From Aporhodopirellula rubra (GTDB lineage: Bacteria > Planctomycetota > Planctomycetia > Pirellulales > Pirellulaceae): DNA of 64,000 nt. Below are positions 36,342 to 46,147 of this stretch, one piece after another. The notes under the pieces are model-generated. The model ran no database searches. It saw only the letters and a program-made list of their open reading frames with translations, and was not told where the DNA came from. Both the position numbers and the translations under genes were made by a program. The stretch's first letter is position 1; every line of letters starts with the position of its first letter. The stretch lies in NCBI RefSeq assembly GCF_014192335.1, contig NZ_JACHXU010000021.1:1-64000 (forward strand). Reading direction: 5' to 3'.

Positions 36342-36519
36342 CGTGTCGTTCCTACAAAAGGCGGGGCGAGTGTTGAACGCGGCTGCGAATCAAGTCGTTG
36401 TGGAGGTTTGTGAACAGGATTGGGCGAGCAAAAGTCTTGAGTATCGGAAACAATCATCAGTCATTGCAAAACAAGGATCTGCACCATCGTGCCAGCGTTA
36501 CCACTTACGGAGACAGTAT

Positions 36520-39462
36520 CTACGGCGACAAGAACAGATCACTGGTAACAAGCCGCTGCACCAAAGTTTTCAATCCGTCACCGTCTTGGCGCACAGCCCG
36601 TGTCACCTCGTCGACCGCCGCACTGTCACTGAAGGCCAACAGACGCCCTAGGGCAAAGACGGCGAGCTTTTCGACCATCGCATGCACGATTTGATCCTGA
36701 CGGCTGTTCAACAAATAGCGTTTGAGCCCTTCAACGCCATCCAAGACTTGTTCGTTGTACAACGCGGAACTGGCATCGATCGGTGTCCCTTTGATCTCAT
36801 CTCGCCATTGACCGATCGCATCATAGTTCTCAAACGCGATTCCCCACGGATCGATCTTTTGATGGCACGACATGCAGGCCGGTTGATTGCGGTGGTCCTC
36901 GATGCGTTGCTTCAGCGTCAATTTCATAATTTCCGGATCTGCTAAATCGATCTCCGGGACCGCTGCCGGTGGCGGTGGTGGCGGATCATTCAGCAAACAC
37001 TTCAGTATCCAGACGCCTCGCTTGAGTGGGTGCGAGTGCTCACCGTCGGAATTCATCGCCAACAATCCCGCTTGGGTCAGAATACCGCCGCGTGCCGCAT
37101 CGTCATCTAGCGAAACACATCGAAACTCATTGCCCTCCACACCCGTGATTCCGTAATGGACCGCCAACCGTTCGTTCACCATGGCATAGTCGGCATGGAC
37201 GATGTCCAGGACACTCGCGTCGGTGCGTAGCAGTTCTGCGAAAAAGGCACGAGGCTCTTGTTGCATGGCTTCTTTCAAAGACGGATCGAATTGCGAGAAG
37301 CTCTTATCGACCGCCAAGTACGACAGTGCTCGGAGGTCGAGCCACTGCCCCACAAAATGCCGGACAAAACGTTCGTGACGCGGATCGGCGAGCATCCGGT
37401 CCACTTCCGCGAGCAGCACCTTCGGTTGATGCAGCGTTCCCGAGGCGGCCAATTCCAACAATCGCTCGTCCGGTACGCTGCACCACAAGAACAGCGACAG
37501 CCGAGTCGCGAGGTCTTCCGCGGATAGTTGACGATCGTGCGGCTTCACGTCCGCGGAATTCTGCTGACGAGACGAAACCTGCGTGTCCGGCGGAACTGAA
37601 ACTTCCGTCGATGTGAACGCCCTGGGAGCGAAGTACAGGAACTTGGGAGACGTCAGTACGGTGGCTAGAACCTCCAACATCGCATCCTGAAAATCCTCAC
37701 TCCCCTCACGCATCGCTTGAAAGAGAGCGACTTTGTTTTCCACGGCGGCGGGATCCACCGACGATCGCCACGCGCGTGGCATGAACCGCGTCAGGATGCT
37801 GCGAGCGTAGTCGACTTCTTCCTCGCGTGACAACTCCTCGTTGGGCTCTCGATCAGCAAAGATGAGCTGATGCGATTGGGGCGGCCACTCGGCGTAGATC
37901 GGCGCGTCAACCTCGACCGACTCGATCACGATATCGGCGGGCTGGTCGCTATCCTTTGACACCGAACTGTTGACCACACGAATGTATTCCGATGGACTGG
38001 GAAATCGCCCCATGGTCGATGTCTTGCGTTCGGCATTTCGCGGGTCGATTTCACCGAGCGGAATCAACCATTCGTACGTCTCCGCTGCTCCCGCGGTGGC
38101 GGTCACTGGAGTATCTCGCTTACTGACTCGCACGTCGGCACGCCCCTCATTGGTCGCACGCCAGCCGAAAACCAACTGCATGCTGGGGATTCGCATTTGG
38201 TCGTGACCACGCGACGCACGGACACGAACACGCATCAAACCTTCATCGGGAATTTGGTTCCCCAGTTCGATCGTCAGATAGGATCGTTTACCCGTTGGCA
38301 GCACCGCGACATGCGTCGCCGCTTCGACGACGGGCGCGACTGACGAGGCAGATGCTTCCTGTTCGTCCTGTGACGCATTGGCGGTATCGACAGGTTCGAT
38401 CGCATACACGGCTCCGTTGTATTCCCATTTCGCACGCGCCTTCTCTCCTGTTGCGACGTTCAGGTAGTACGGCCCGGTCCCTGGATTTCGATACAGCCTC
38501 GTCGCCGTCTCGATTTGTTTTTCACGTTTCTCGGCGTCGTCTTCGAATCGCTTTTCCAGCCGTTTGACTTTTGCTTGATACATTCGCTGCTCGATCGCGG
38601 CCGCATCCGACATGCTATGTCGCCAGCGAACAATGTCCGGGCGTGGGCCACGTACGGTAACTCGATCCAACGCACGTCGTGCGAGCTGCCGGTAGGTTTC
38701 GAACTGGGATACCGAAAGATGGAGCGAGTCGGAACTGTTTTGGAAACCGTCCTCGGAGACCGATTCCGGTGGCAGGTCTTTGGCGAAGTCCCATGGCTCG
38801 CCGAGCAGATCCTGCAAGGCGTAATTGTATTCGTACTTCGTTAGCCGGCGGAACGACGAGTGAGAGTCACGTGCCCGACGCGCAATGGATGCGAAATGAA
38901 TTTCATCGCTCAACCATTCGACGACCGTCGCCCGATCTTCATCCTCCATCTCCATCTCATCAGGCGGCGGCATCTCACCTTTGCTCAACGCCGCTAACAC
39001 CTCTTGCCACCATTCGGCGTCTCCGCCATCGATCATGTCGGGATCGATCGCGGTGATGTCAAAGCTAGCTTCGGCGCCATAGGGACCGTGGCAGTCAACG
39101 CAGGCCTCATTCAGAATCGGTTTGATCGTTTGATCAAACACCGAGGCATCACGCTGCGAATGCTGACTAACAGCAGCCCTTGATGGTTTGAGATAGGACG
39201 ACTTCTTCGCCCCCAACACTTTCAATTCGTTTAGCGATGGAAGGGTCGCCAACGTCAACTCAGCAGCTCGATCAGCGTTGGCTTCACGTTCGGAATCAGC
39301 CGCTTCGATTGCGGTCGCGTCCAATCCGGCTGTCTTCAAATCCGCAGCAAAAACTACCTCGAGCCCGCCTTCCAACGCGATGACACTCAATGGCCAAACC
39401 GCGACAAAAACGAACATCCAGCAGACGAGCGGAAATCGTGGAGGGCGACAGGGTAACCGCAT
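36520..39462 (-). CDS. DUF1592-family multidomain protein with two c-haem motifs
   Basis: 980 residues with an N-terminal signal/hydrophobic segment (PLVCWMFVFVAVWPLSVIAL). The cytochrome-like start has NEACVDCHGPYG (CxxCH) and EMPPPDEMEMEDEDRATVVEWL, typical of PSCyt1. DUF1587 follows (FRRLTKYEYNYALQDLLG), then DUF1595/DUF1592 in the middle (ATRLSLFLWCSVPDERLL, FVRHFVGQWLDLR), DUF1588 (RGGILTQAGLLAMNSDGEHS, RGVWILKCLLNDPPPPPP) and DUF1585 at the end with the second CxxCH (CMSCHQKIDPWGIAFENYD). It is exported and probably redox-active together with the DUF1552 partner encoded downstream. The biological reaction is unknown. Confidence 0.93.
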   Translation of the reverse strand: MRLPCRPPRFPLVCWMFVFVAVWPLSVIALEGGLEVVFAADLKTAGLDATAIEAADSEREANADRAAELTLATLPSLNELKVLGAKKSSYLKPSRAAVSQHSQRDASVFDQTIKPILNEACVDCHGPYGAEASFDITAIDPDMIDGGDAEWWQEVLAALSKGEMPPPDEMEMEDEDRATVVEWLSDEIHFASIARRARDSHSSFRRLTKYEYNYALQDLLGEPWDFAKDLPPESVSEDGFQNSSDSLHLSVSQFETYRQLARRALDRVTVRGPRPDIVRWRHSMSDAAAIEQRMYQAKVKRLEKRFEDDAEKREKQIETATRLYRNPGTGPYYLNVATGEKARAKWEYNGAVYAIEPVDTANASQDEQEASASSVAPVVEAATHVAVLPTGKRSYLTIELGNQIPDEGLMRVRVRASRGHDQMRIPSMQLVFGWRATNEGRADVRVSKRDTPVTATAGAAETYEWLIPLGEIDPRNAERKTSTMGRFPSPSEYIRVVNSSVSKDSDQPADIVIESVEVDAPIYAEWPPQSHQLIFADREPNEELSREEEVDYARSILTRFMPRAWRSSVDPAAVENKVALFQAMREGSEDFQDAMLEVLATVLTSPKFLYFAPRAFTSTEVSVPPDTQVSSRQQNSADVKPHDRQLSAEDLATRLSLFLWCSVPDERLLELAASGTLHQPKVLLAEVDRMLADPRHERFVRHFVGQWLDLRALSYLAVDKSFSQFDPSLKEAMQQEPRAFFAELLRTDASVLDIVHADYAMVNERLAVHYGITGVEGNEFRCVSLDDDAARGGILTQAGLLAMNSDGEHSHPLKRGVWILKCLLNDPPPPPPAAVPEIDLADPEIMKLTLKQRIEDHRNQPACMSCHQKIDPWGIAFENYDAIGQWRDEIKGTPIDASSALYNEQVLDGVEGLKRYLLNSRQDQIVHAMVEKLAVFALGRLLAFSDSAAVDEVTRAVRQDGDGLKTLVQRLVTSDLFLSP

Positions 39463-40567
39463 CGAAAACCAACCTTTTGAATTGCCGCCAAACTTCTAAT
39501 CGGCCCACGAGTATCCGGACCATTCTGTGTTCACTCAGTTTAAATCTATACAAGAAATCAACAAGTTTCATAAGTGAATTCGGCTGTTAGATTTCGTGTG
39601 AACAGGCCTACGGTCGACAGCCCTGCGCAACCATGCCCTGTTGAGCAAAAAGCGACCTTTCGAATCTCTAAAAATCAGCACGTAGATAAGAAACCAGATC
39701 GGCATACCAGCATCACAAAACGGTACATGAATGCATTCTCGCAAAAACCATCACCCGATTGCGTTTCGCGACAACCACTCGAGCGAGCTAAGTACTAACG
39801 AGCCTCTACGGTTCGTTGACGCAGATCGAGATCAAATCGGGAATGATGCCAGACGCACACTATGCTGAGACTCGCTCAAAAAGACCCCGACGCGCACAAA
39901 GACCGATATCCACCGCGTTGTATTCGTGCCTATCAATTTGTTGAGGATACGGCAAAAGAGATCAACAGCGGCGTGGTAAGAAAGCCAGATGAATAATGCA
40001 CGCAAAACCGTGCGCCAGGTCACATCAACGCAACGCCGCATTATGAGCTTGACACTCCTCTCGATCACGGTCGCTTTCTGAATCGCGGGTGAGCCCGTCC
40101 GCGTCACTTCCTATACCTTCGACAAACTTACTGGCGTCCTTTTTTGTCGATAGCGGTGCGAATCAGTTGTATCGTTCAATCTGCTATCAATCCAAATAAC
40201 CGGCGTGTCGGCGTCACACCGGAATGATCTCGCAAATGCATAGAAAACTTTTCCAATGGACCACCGAGCACTTGTTTCATCGCGTTTGACACACATTCAC
40301 AAGTGAACGGCACAGCACTCGCGTCCGGTTTGGACGTAAGCAATCCATCCAAGTGCAATCACGAAACCGAATGAATACGCCGCTCCGATCGCCCTCGCAA
40401 TATTCAGTGGTGCACGTGACAGGGCCCCCGGCGGCACTGGTCACGTTAACGATTCCGATACCGGCGACTTATTCGGCGAACATGCCACCAAGGTCGCCCC
40501 CAAACTCGACGTCGACACGCGTGCCTTCTCGCAACCTCGGCGAACACGAGTCGCGCTCCATGTTTGA
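39463..40567. other. Gene-poor region
   Basis: About 1.1 kb. A 91-codon minus frame at 39832-40107 has hydrophobic stretches but no ribosome site and no recognisable family, and the other frames are worse. The final part (about 40440-40565) reads open in the frame of the membrane-protein ORF that follows, up to a TGA at 40565-40567, which hints at a decayed 5' end. No RNA or repeat noticed. Confidence 0.45.
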
Positions 40568-40945
40568 GTGGTGGCGCCTTTCACGTTCGCTGCCCACGGT
40601 TACAAAGCGTTCGAGTGTTACGCGCCGTTCACGGATCTGATCCTTTTGTCAGACATGCAGTGGTCGGACTCGGGCTGCACACAAACAACGGCCGAACAAT
40701 TGCTAGTCGCGATCGGTATTGCCGACATCGTTGTCGCATTCGCCTTACTGCTTATCCGTTCACGATGGGCGGCGTTTTATATGGTCGTGTGGGGTTCGGT
40801 GACGGCAGCGAGTAGAATGACTGCGTTCGGCTTCGATGCTTGGCCCGAAACGTTGATTCGAATTGCCAACGGCGGCGTCCCACTGGCAATCCTGATCTAC
40901 TGGATGACGATCCGAAAGCCAGTCGCCCCCACGTCTTCATCCTAA
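40568..40945 (+). CDS. Small membrane protein, possibly a truncated gene
   Basis: 125 residues from a GTG at 40568 without a clear ribosome site. Three to four hydrophobic helices are visible: TAEQLLVAIGIADIVVAFAL, LIRSRWAAFYMVVWGSV, and ANGGVPLAILIYWM. The pattern resembles the C-terminal half of small DoxX-like or other four-helix membrane proteins, but I cannot name the family. The first helix of such proteins is missing and the upstream frame is interrupted by a TGA, so this is probably the surviving 3' part of a longer gene. Confidence 0.5.
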   Translation: MVAPFTFAAHGYKAFECYAPFTDLILLSDMQWSDSGCTQTTAEQLLVAIGIADIVVAFALLLIRSRWAAFYMVVWGSVTAASRMTAFGFDAWPETLIRIANGGVPLAILIYWMTIRKPVAPTSSS

Positions 40946-40949
40946 CTCC

Positions 40950-41812
40950 CGCCTCGCCGCCACCCTCCCCTCCGCAACACCACCCAAAACCGCACCGAGT
41001 TCAAACAAGCAAACCCAACCCCACAAAAACAAACCCCACGAACCCAAAACCCCGCCCCCAAACTTTCGTGTCGTTCGTACCTTTCGTGGTCAAAAAAAAC
41101 GGCACCACCACGCCCGTCCCTCCACAACACCACCCACAACCGCGCCAAATTCAGGCGTGCAAATTCAACCACGAAAGAAACGAAACACACGAAACCAAAT
41201 CCCAAAGCAACACTTTCGTGCAGTTCGAACCTTTCGTGGTCAACAAAACCGGCACCAACACGCCCATCCCTCCCCGCCGCAACACCACCCACAACCATGC
41301 CAAATTCAGGCGTGCAAATTTAACCACGAAAGAAACGAAACACACGAAACCAAAACCCAAAGCAACACTTTCGTGCAGTTCGAATCTTTCGTGGTCAAAA
41401 AAAACGGCACCAACACGCCCATCCCTCCCCTCCACAACACCACCCAAAACCGCGCCGAATTCAAACGAGCAAACCCAACCCCACAAAAACGAACCACACG
41501 AACCCACAACCCCGCCCCCAAACTTTCGTGTCGTTCGTACCTTTCGTGGTCAAAAAAAACCGGCACCAACACGCCCAGCCCCCCTCCGCAACACCAACCC
41601 AATCCGCGCCGAATTCAAACGAGCAAACCCAACCCCACAAAAACGAACCACACGAACCACACGAACCACACGAACCACACGAACCACACGAACCACACGA
41701 ACCACACGAACCACACGAACCACACGAACCACACGAACCCACACCCCCGCCCGCAAATTTTCGTGTCGTTCGTACCTTTCGTGGTCAAAAAAACGACCAC
41801 ACATCGATCAAC
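40950..41812 (+). repeat. Imperfect ~150-bp tandem repeat block, two unit types in order A-B-B-A-A
   Basis: Five copies of a conserved TTTCGTGGTCAA core occur near 41084, 41228, 41387, 41538 and 41775. Unit type A has GTTCAAACRAGCAAACCCAA and GTCGTTCGTACCTTTCGTGG; type B has CAGGCGTGCAAATTCAACC-type flank and CAGTTCGAACCTTTCGTGGT. The strand is very A/C-rich and pyrimidine-poor in G, so all three frames stay open and produce spurious ORFs on both strands. The last A unit is lengthened by the 9-bp minisatellite at 41643-41740. Confidence 0.85.
41643..41740 (+). repeat. 9-bp minisatellite (ACGAACCAC)n
   Basis: Ten full copies of ACGAACCAC plus a partial eleventh, without a mismatch, inside the last unit of the larger repeat. 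As the period is a multiple of three it reads as Arg-Thr-Thr, Thr-Asn-His or Glu-Pro-His in the three plus frames. The perfect copies suggest recent slippage expansion and likely length variation between strains. Confidence 0.93.
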
Positions 41813-41856
41813 CGCGAACCATTCCATCAAAGCCCACGATGCCCGTGAGTTATTCG

Positions 41857-42870
41857 TTACCCGGATTCTTCCTGCCGGACGATCATCAACAGATCATCTA
41901 AGTCCGCAATCAGTTCACGCATCGACTGATATCGGTTTGCCGTTTGTTTCGCGATCGCTTTGAAAACGATCCGGTCGGCCTCGACCGGAATGTGTTGTTT
42001 GGGCGAACGTTCGCTTGGCGGTGTGGGCTGGCGCATGCAGATGTTGTCGAACGTTTCGTCGCGGTTCTTTCCGCGAAACGGTTCCGCGATCGCCATCGCC
42101 TCGTACAAGCACACTCCCGCGGAAAACACATCACTGCGTTCATCGATGTCTCGGTTCGCAATCTGTTCGGGAGACATGTAAGTCGGGGTCCCGATCAACT
42201 GGTTCGCGGGCGTCAATGTCGGCAGCTCGTAACTCGGCTCGCCATGCTCGACGGTCAGCGAATCGTCCGCCGGTGGCTTGCGACGTACCGGGGAAGCCAG
42301 GTATCGACCTTCGTCCAGCGCCGACTCACCCCAAACCTTTGCCGCGCCCCAGTCCAACAGGGTGACTTCACCGAAGTTGCCGACCCAAATGTTCTCGGGC
42401 TTCACATCGCGGTGAATCACACCTGCCGCGTGCGCAAACACGAGCGTTTGGCAGGTGTCGCGAACGATTTCGATCCGTCGATCCAGCGGGAAGGCTGCTG
42501 CCACATCCTCGTCACCCTTTGCGAGTTGGCGAAGCACCGAGAAAAAGTTCTCACCCGAGATCCGTTTCATCGCATAATAAATCCCGTATTCTTCGTCCTC
42601 CCCGATTTCATGGACAGGAACAGTCCCCGGGTGTTCGAGTTGCGCCGTCACTCGTGCTTCACGCAGCAGGCGACGTCGAAACGCACGGTCGAGCCGGTGT
42701 TCGGGCAACAGCATTTTCAGCACAACGGTGCGGCCAACGATTTGATCGTACGCGGAATACAACACGCCGTTTCCGCCACGAGCCATCTCAGTCAGGTCGC
42801 TGTATTTGGCGAGCCCCTGTGGCCGGGGCGACGGGAGCTGAATATCGGTGTTAGAGAGAGATAGCATCAT
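41857..42870 (-). CDS. Serine/threonine protein kinase (Hanks-type), soluble
   Basis: 337 residues. Kinase motifs: glycine loop MARGGNGVLYSAYD, catalytic Lys in TVVLKMLLPEH, catalytic loop AGVIHRDVKPENIWVGN, a DWG in place of DFG (VTLLDWGAAKVWGE), and GTPTYMSPEQIANRDIDERS. The DWG variant is common in bacterial kinases and is compatible with activity. A 40-residue insertion with charged/Pro residues lies between DWG and the P+1 loop (RYLASPVRRKPPADDSLTV). No transmembrane helix or sensor domain follows, so it is probably cytosolic. The first two codons are both ATG; either could start. Targets unknown. The 3' end abuts the tandem-repeat block. Confidence 0.93.
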   Translation of the reverse strand: MMLSLSNTDIQLPSPRPQGLAKYSDLTEMARGGNGVLYSAYDQIVGRTVVLKMLLPEHRLDRAFRRRLLREARVTAQLEHPGTVPVHEIGEDEEYGIYYAMKRISGENFFSVLRQLAKGDEDVAAAFPLDRRIEIVRDTCQTLVFAHAAGVIHRDVKPENIWVGNFGEVTLLDWGAAKVWGESALDEGRYLASPVRRKPPADDSLTVEHGEPSYELPTLTPANQLIGTPTYMSPEQIANRDIDERSDVFSAGVCLYEAMAIAEPFRGKNRDETFDNICMRQPTPPSERSPKQHIPVEADRIVFKAIAKQTANRYQSMRELIADLDDLLMIVRQEESG

Positions 42871-43082
42871 TCGCAGGAATGGCCGCTTGTTGGAGTTAAC
42901 ATAGAAGTCGAGATAAACGCGGAAGCGACTTCAGATACGAAATCTGTTACTGGCGCCGCGGGCTAGCAAATGAAAACGCCCGCTGCCGCCGGTTCGCAAA
43001 CAATGAACAAAGCCTCAGTGCGACGCGAGCCCGCCAGCAACCTCGACGCTGCTTCTAACCAATCGCTACCCGCAAAAGCATT

Positions 43083-43982
43083 TCACGACTCATCATCGTA
43101 ACCGGCCTCGAGGTATAACTGGGCCGCTTCGCGATACGGTGGATCCCAGCCGAGTTCTTGTAGCAAATCACGTCGCTTCTTAAGGTACCATTTCGGATCG
43201 ATCGAACGTCGGTTCGCTTCCAATAATTCGAGGGCGCGACCTTTCTTTCCCGCCCGTCGAAACATCCGATCCTGCAACAAGATAAACTCGCGGCGGTTGC
43301 CCTTAGTTTGCTCGGCAAGCCGTTCAAAGACGTCGTTGAGTTCGTCTTCATATCGATCCGGATCAGAAATCGGCCACGCCTCTCGAACCTCCGGCAACTC
43401 GCGATAAGCCAACGCTCGCCCCAACCGGTATCGCGTGTACGCGATCGCCCAAGCGATCGGCGTTGCCAACGAATTTGATTCGTCCGCAAACTGCGTGGAC
43501 ATCGCGGCCTCCAGTTGGTGGGCCAGTTCGATGGTGGTTGGCAAGTTTTCTTTGCGTTCATCGTCGTTATCTGTCACGAACAACCGATCCTGCATCGCAA
43601 CCATGGATTGCCAAACGCTCGCGTCAACCGATTCCGGACGCTCCAATTCCCCTAATCGCGGCTCTTCGACCAGTCCCGATTCATCGGGTGCGTCCGCAGG
43701 CGCCGAGGGCATTTGTCCCGGCTCCCATCGGCGAAGCCACGACCGCCTGGCTTCGTATTCGCGACGCTCGCTATCCGAACGGGCACTGTGAATCTGTTCC
43801 GCAACCGCCTCCAACGTTCGGCCTCGCCAACGCTGCGCGGTCATCTGGTGCGAATTCACTCCGCGCGGCTCATCGGCCGCAGAACCAACGACCAACGACG
43901 CGATCAGCAACAACGCGATCCAAACACGCAGTCGACGGACAGAGCAAATACGGAGTCGAGTGTTCAAGGGGTTCGCAGTCAT
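43083..43982 (-). CDS. Secreted or membrane-anchored protein of unknown function
   Basis: 299 residues; N-terminal basic segment then a hydrophobic stretch (RVWIALLLIASLVVGSAADE) that could be a signal peptide or anchor. The rest is helical, charged and Arg/Glu-rich (TLEAVAEQIHSARSDSERRE, IELAHQLEAAMSTQFADESN, DVFERLAEQTKGNRREFILL), with a tail of helix pairs (GKKGRALELLEANRRS, PPYREAAQLYLEAGYDD) that resembles TPR-like hairpins. No family recognised and no catalytic motif seen. Confidence 0.72.
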   Translation of the reverse strand: MTANPLNTRLRICSVRRLRVWIALLLIASLVVGSAADEPRGVNSHQMTAQRWRGRTLEAVAEQIHSARSDSERREYEARRSWLRRWEPGQMPSAPADAPDESGLVEEPRLGELERPESVDASVWQSMVAMQDRLFVTDNDDERKENLPTTIELAHQLEAAMSTQFADESNSLATPIAWAIAYTRYRLGRALAYRELPEVREAWPISDPDRYEDELNDVFERLAEQTKGNRREFILLQDRMFRRAGKKGRALELLEANRRSIDPKWYLKKRRDLLQELGWDPPYREAAQLYLEAGYDDES

Positions 43983-44024
43983 GCTGCGATTATAGGAACC
44001 CGGGCAACAGAACGCGAACGCGCT

Positions 44025-44501
44025 CTACGAGATCGCGTCAGCGGGCTTCTTCAGCAATGGTTCGATATATTGGTGATCGGTTTGAAACGGAACCGCCAAC
44101 CGATTCCAGATGTTGATCATGGCCACTGCGATGCTTAGCCGACTGATGCCTTCTTCTCCGAACTCACGGACCGTCGCTTCGTAAAGTTCATCACTCACGC
44201 CATCGCCTTCGGCTAGCCGCGTCAGCGTTTCGGCCCAACGGAACGCAATTCGTTCCTGTTCCGTGTAACACGGTGCTTCTTCCCAAACACTCACCAAATC
44301 GATGCGTTCGTTCGTTTCACCAAACAGTCGAAGTTGCTGCGTGTGAAGGCTGACGCAAAACGCGCATCCGTTGATCTGCGACACCCGCAGTTTCACCAGC
44401 TCCAATAATTGCTGGCTCATCGGGTACGACGCCATGGTCGCCTCGACGCCAGAAAGCTGCTTGATCTCTTTGGAGATCAGTTGAAAGTAGTCGGCCCGCA
44501 T
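44025..44501 (-). CDS. Carboxymuconolactone decarboxylase/AhpD-family protein
   Basis: 158 residues. The family motif ELVKLRVSQINGCAFCVSLH contains the C-x2-C-x3-H redox triad of AhpD-like proteins (INGCAFCVSLH). The remainder is helical (ERIAFRWAETLTRLAEGDGV; IAVAMINIWNRLAVPF). Such proteins act as thiol-based alkylhydroperoxidases. The gene is divergent from the MocR regulator, with 114 bp between starts; this pairing is frequent, so the regulator may control it. Exact substrate unknown. Confidence 0.9.
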   Translation of the reverse strand: MRADYFQLISKEIKQLSGVEATMASYPMSQQLLELVKLRVSQINGCAFCVSLHTQQLRLFGETNERIDLVSVWEEAPCYTEQERIAFRWAETLTRLAEGDGVSDELYEATVREFGEEGISRLSIAVAMINIWNRLAVPFQTDHQYIEPLLKKPADAIS

Positions 44502-44615
44502 TTTCTTTCTCCGTTTCCATCGATCGAGCGTTGATTCGTTGTAGAATCCTAGGCCCCGAGTGGCCCCAAAACAGATCCATTTTTCAACAAACCGCCAGAA
44601 CCACTTTGAGATGCG

Positions 44616-46091
44616 ATGACTCGCCCCCGAAAGGAACGCTTTGAGTTCGATTCGATTCAGTTCAGCACGGATTCAAAAACACCGGTTTATCAACAACTCG
44701 AAAACCAACTGCGACGTGCCATCTCCAGCCGGACGCTGCTCCCGGGAGACCGCGTTCCCTCAAGCCGCAATTTTGCTGCCGCCGTTGGCGTGTCTCGCAA
44801 CACGGTGCTGGCCGCGTACGAGCAGTTGATTTCAGAAGGTTATCTGGAATCCGTCCGCGGCAGCGGCACGCGGGTGGCCAAGATGCCGCCGCAAGCCTTT
44901 GAGTTTGACTCGGCCACCGGTCCCGCGACTCCACGATTCGATGCCGCGGATTGCCTTTCCGATTTGGGACACCAGTTCGCAGCCGAAGCCGCCTGGATGC
45001 CCGCGGCAAATCCAAACCCGAAAGCGTTCACTCCTCACTTGCCCGCGATCGGCGAGTTCCCCCTCGAGGTCTGGAATCGCTTTACCAATGAACAGTCGCG
45101 GTGGTCCACCAAACACCTGACGTTAGGTGATCCGCAGGGATATCAACCGCTGCGGGAATCGATCGCCCAATACATGGCCGTCTCGCGTGGCTTTTCCTGC
45201 CACGCCGATCAAGTCGTGATCACTTCCGGGGCTCAACAAGCGGTGACGCTGATCTCTCAATTGCTGTTAGAACGAAACGACACGGTGTGGGTCGAAGAAC
45301 CTGGCAACGCGCCCGCGAATCGGCTGCTGGATGTCGCCGGTGCGAACGTCGTGCCCGTGCCACTAGACTGCGAAGGCATCCAACTGCCGCATCAATCCCG
45401 CCGACACACGTCCCCCAAACTCATTTGCGTGACACCCGGTGGCCAGTGGCCGATGGGGATGACGATGAGTCTGAACCGCCGGCTGGAATTAATCGCATTG
45501 GCACAACGACACCAGAGCTGGATCGTCGAAGATGACTACAACAGTGAGTTCCGATACACGGGTCGTCCGCACCCTTCGCTCAGCGGCCTGGATTCCTCCG
45601 GTCGCACAATCTACATGGGCACATTCAGCAAGATGCTCTTCCCGGCGATTCGGTTGGCCTTTCTGATCGTCCCGCCGTCGCTAGCGAAGACGTTTGCCTA
45701 CGCTCGTTTCTTGCAAGATCGCGCGTCACCGCCGGTGGTTCAAATGGTGCTGCACCGGTTCATCGAATCAGGCAACTTCGTCAAACACATTCGACGCATG
45801 CGATCGCTGTATTCGGAGCGTCAAACGGTGTTGTTTGAAGCTTTGCAAAAACATCTCGGCGGCGTCGTGGAAGTCGAACAACCCGAATCGGGAATGCACC
45901 TGGTCGCCCGCGGCGTCACGAAAGCAGCCGAAGACAAGCTGATCTCCGCAGCCATGCGTGCCAAAGTCGAGTTCCATCCCGTCAGCATGTATTCGCGTTC
46001 CGGCGATGCCAGCGGAATGATCCTGGGGTTTGCCGCCTTCGACAAAACCACGATTCAACGAACCGTTCGCCGCTGGGCCAAAGAGCTGTAA
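44616..46091 (+). CDS. MocR/PdxR-family transcriptional regulator (GntR HTH + aminotransferase domain)
   Basis: 491 residues. The GntR winged helix is at about 20-85: TPVYQQLENQLRRAISSRTL, LPGDRVPSSRNFAAAVGVSR, NTVLAAYEQLISEGYLESVR. A fold-type I aminotransferase-like domain follows (about 120-490), with VVITSGAQQAVTLISQLLLE, WVEEPGNAPAN, WIVEDDYNSEFRY and the PLP-binding Lys in MGTFSKMLFPAIRLAF (about residue 338). These proteins sense PLP-linked amino-group metabolites. The divergent gene at 44025-44501 encodes the AhpD-like protein and is the likely target. No binding site could be defined by eye. Confidence 0.93.
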   Translation: MTRPRKERFEFDSIQFSTDSKTPVYQQLENQLRRAISSRTLLPGDRVPSSRNFAAAVGVSRNTVLAAYEQLISEGYLESVRGSGTRVAKMPPQAFEFDSATGPATPRFDAADCLSDLGHQFAAEAAWMPAANPNPKAFTPHLPAIGEFPLEVWNRFTNEQSRWSTKHLTLGDPQGYQPLRESIAQYMAVSRGFSCHADQVVITSGAQQAVTLISQLLLERNDTVWVEEPGNAPANRLLDVAGANVVPVPLDCEGIQLPHQSRRHTSPKLICVTPGGQWPMGMTMSLNRRLELIALAQRHQSWIVEDDYNSEFRYTGRPHPSLSGLDSSGRTIYMGTFSKMLFPAIRLAFLIVPPSLAKTFAYARFLQDRASPPVVQMVLHRFIESGNFVKHIRRMRSLYSERQTVLFEALQKHLGGVVEVEQPESGMHLVARGVTKAAEDKLISAAMRAKVEFHPVSMYSRSGDASGMILGFAAFDKTTIQRTVRRWAKEL

Positions 46092-46147
46092 CGATGACAA
46101 GGAGCCCAATTCGCACGCGACTCACGTTGCGGGGCTGCTCGCAATGA

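Noticed and set aside
39832-40107. 91-codon hydrophobic minus frame
   Set aside because: No ribosome site, no family, atypical composition for a gene.
41643-41740. CRISPR array
   Set aside because: Period is 9 bp with no spacers; it is a minisatellite.
40840-41901. Long ORFs (353 and 268 residues) rich in His/Thr/Asn
   Set aside because: They run through A/C-rich tandem repeats and exist in several frames at once; no start signal or conserved domain.
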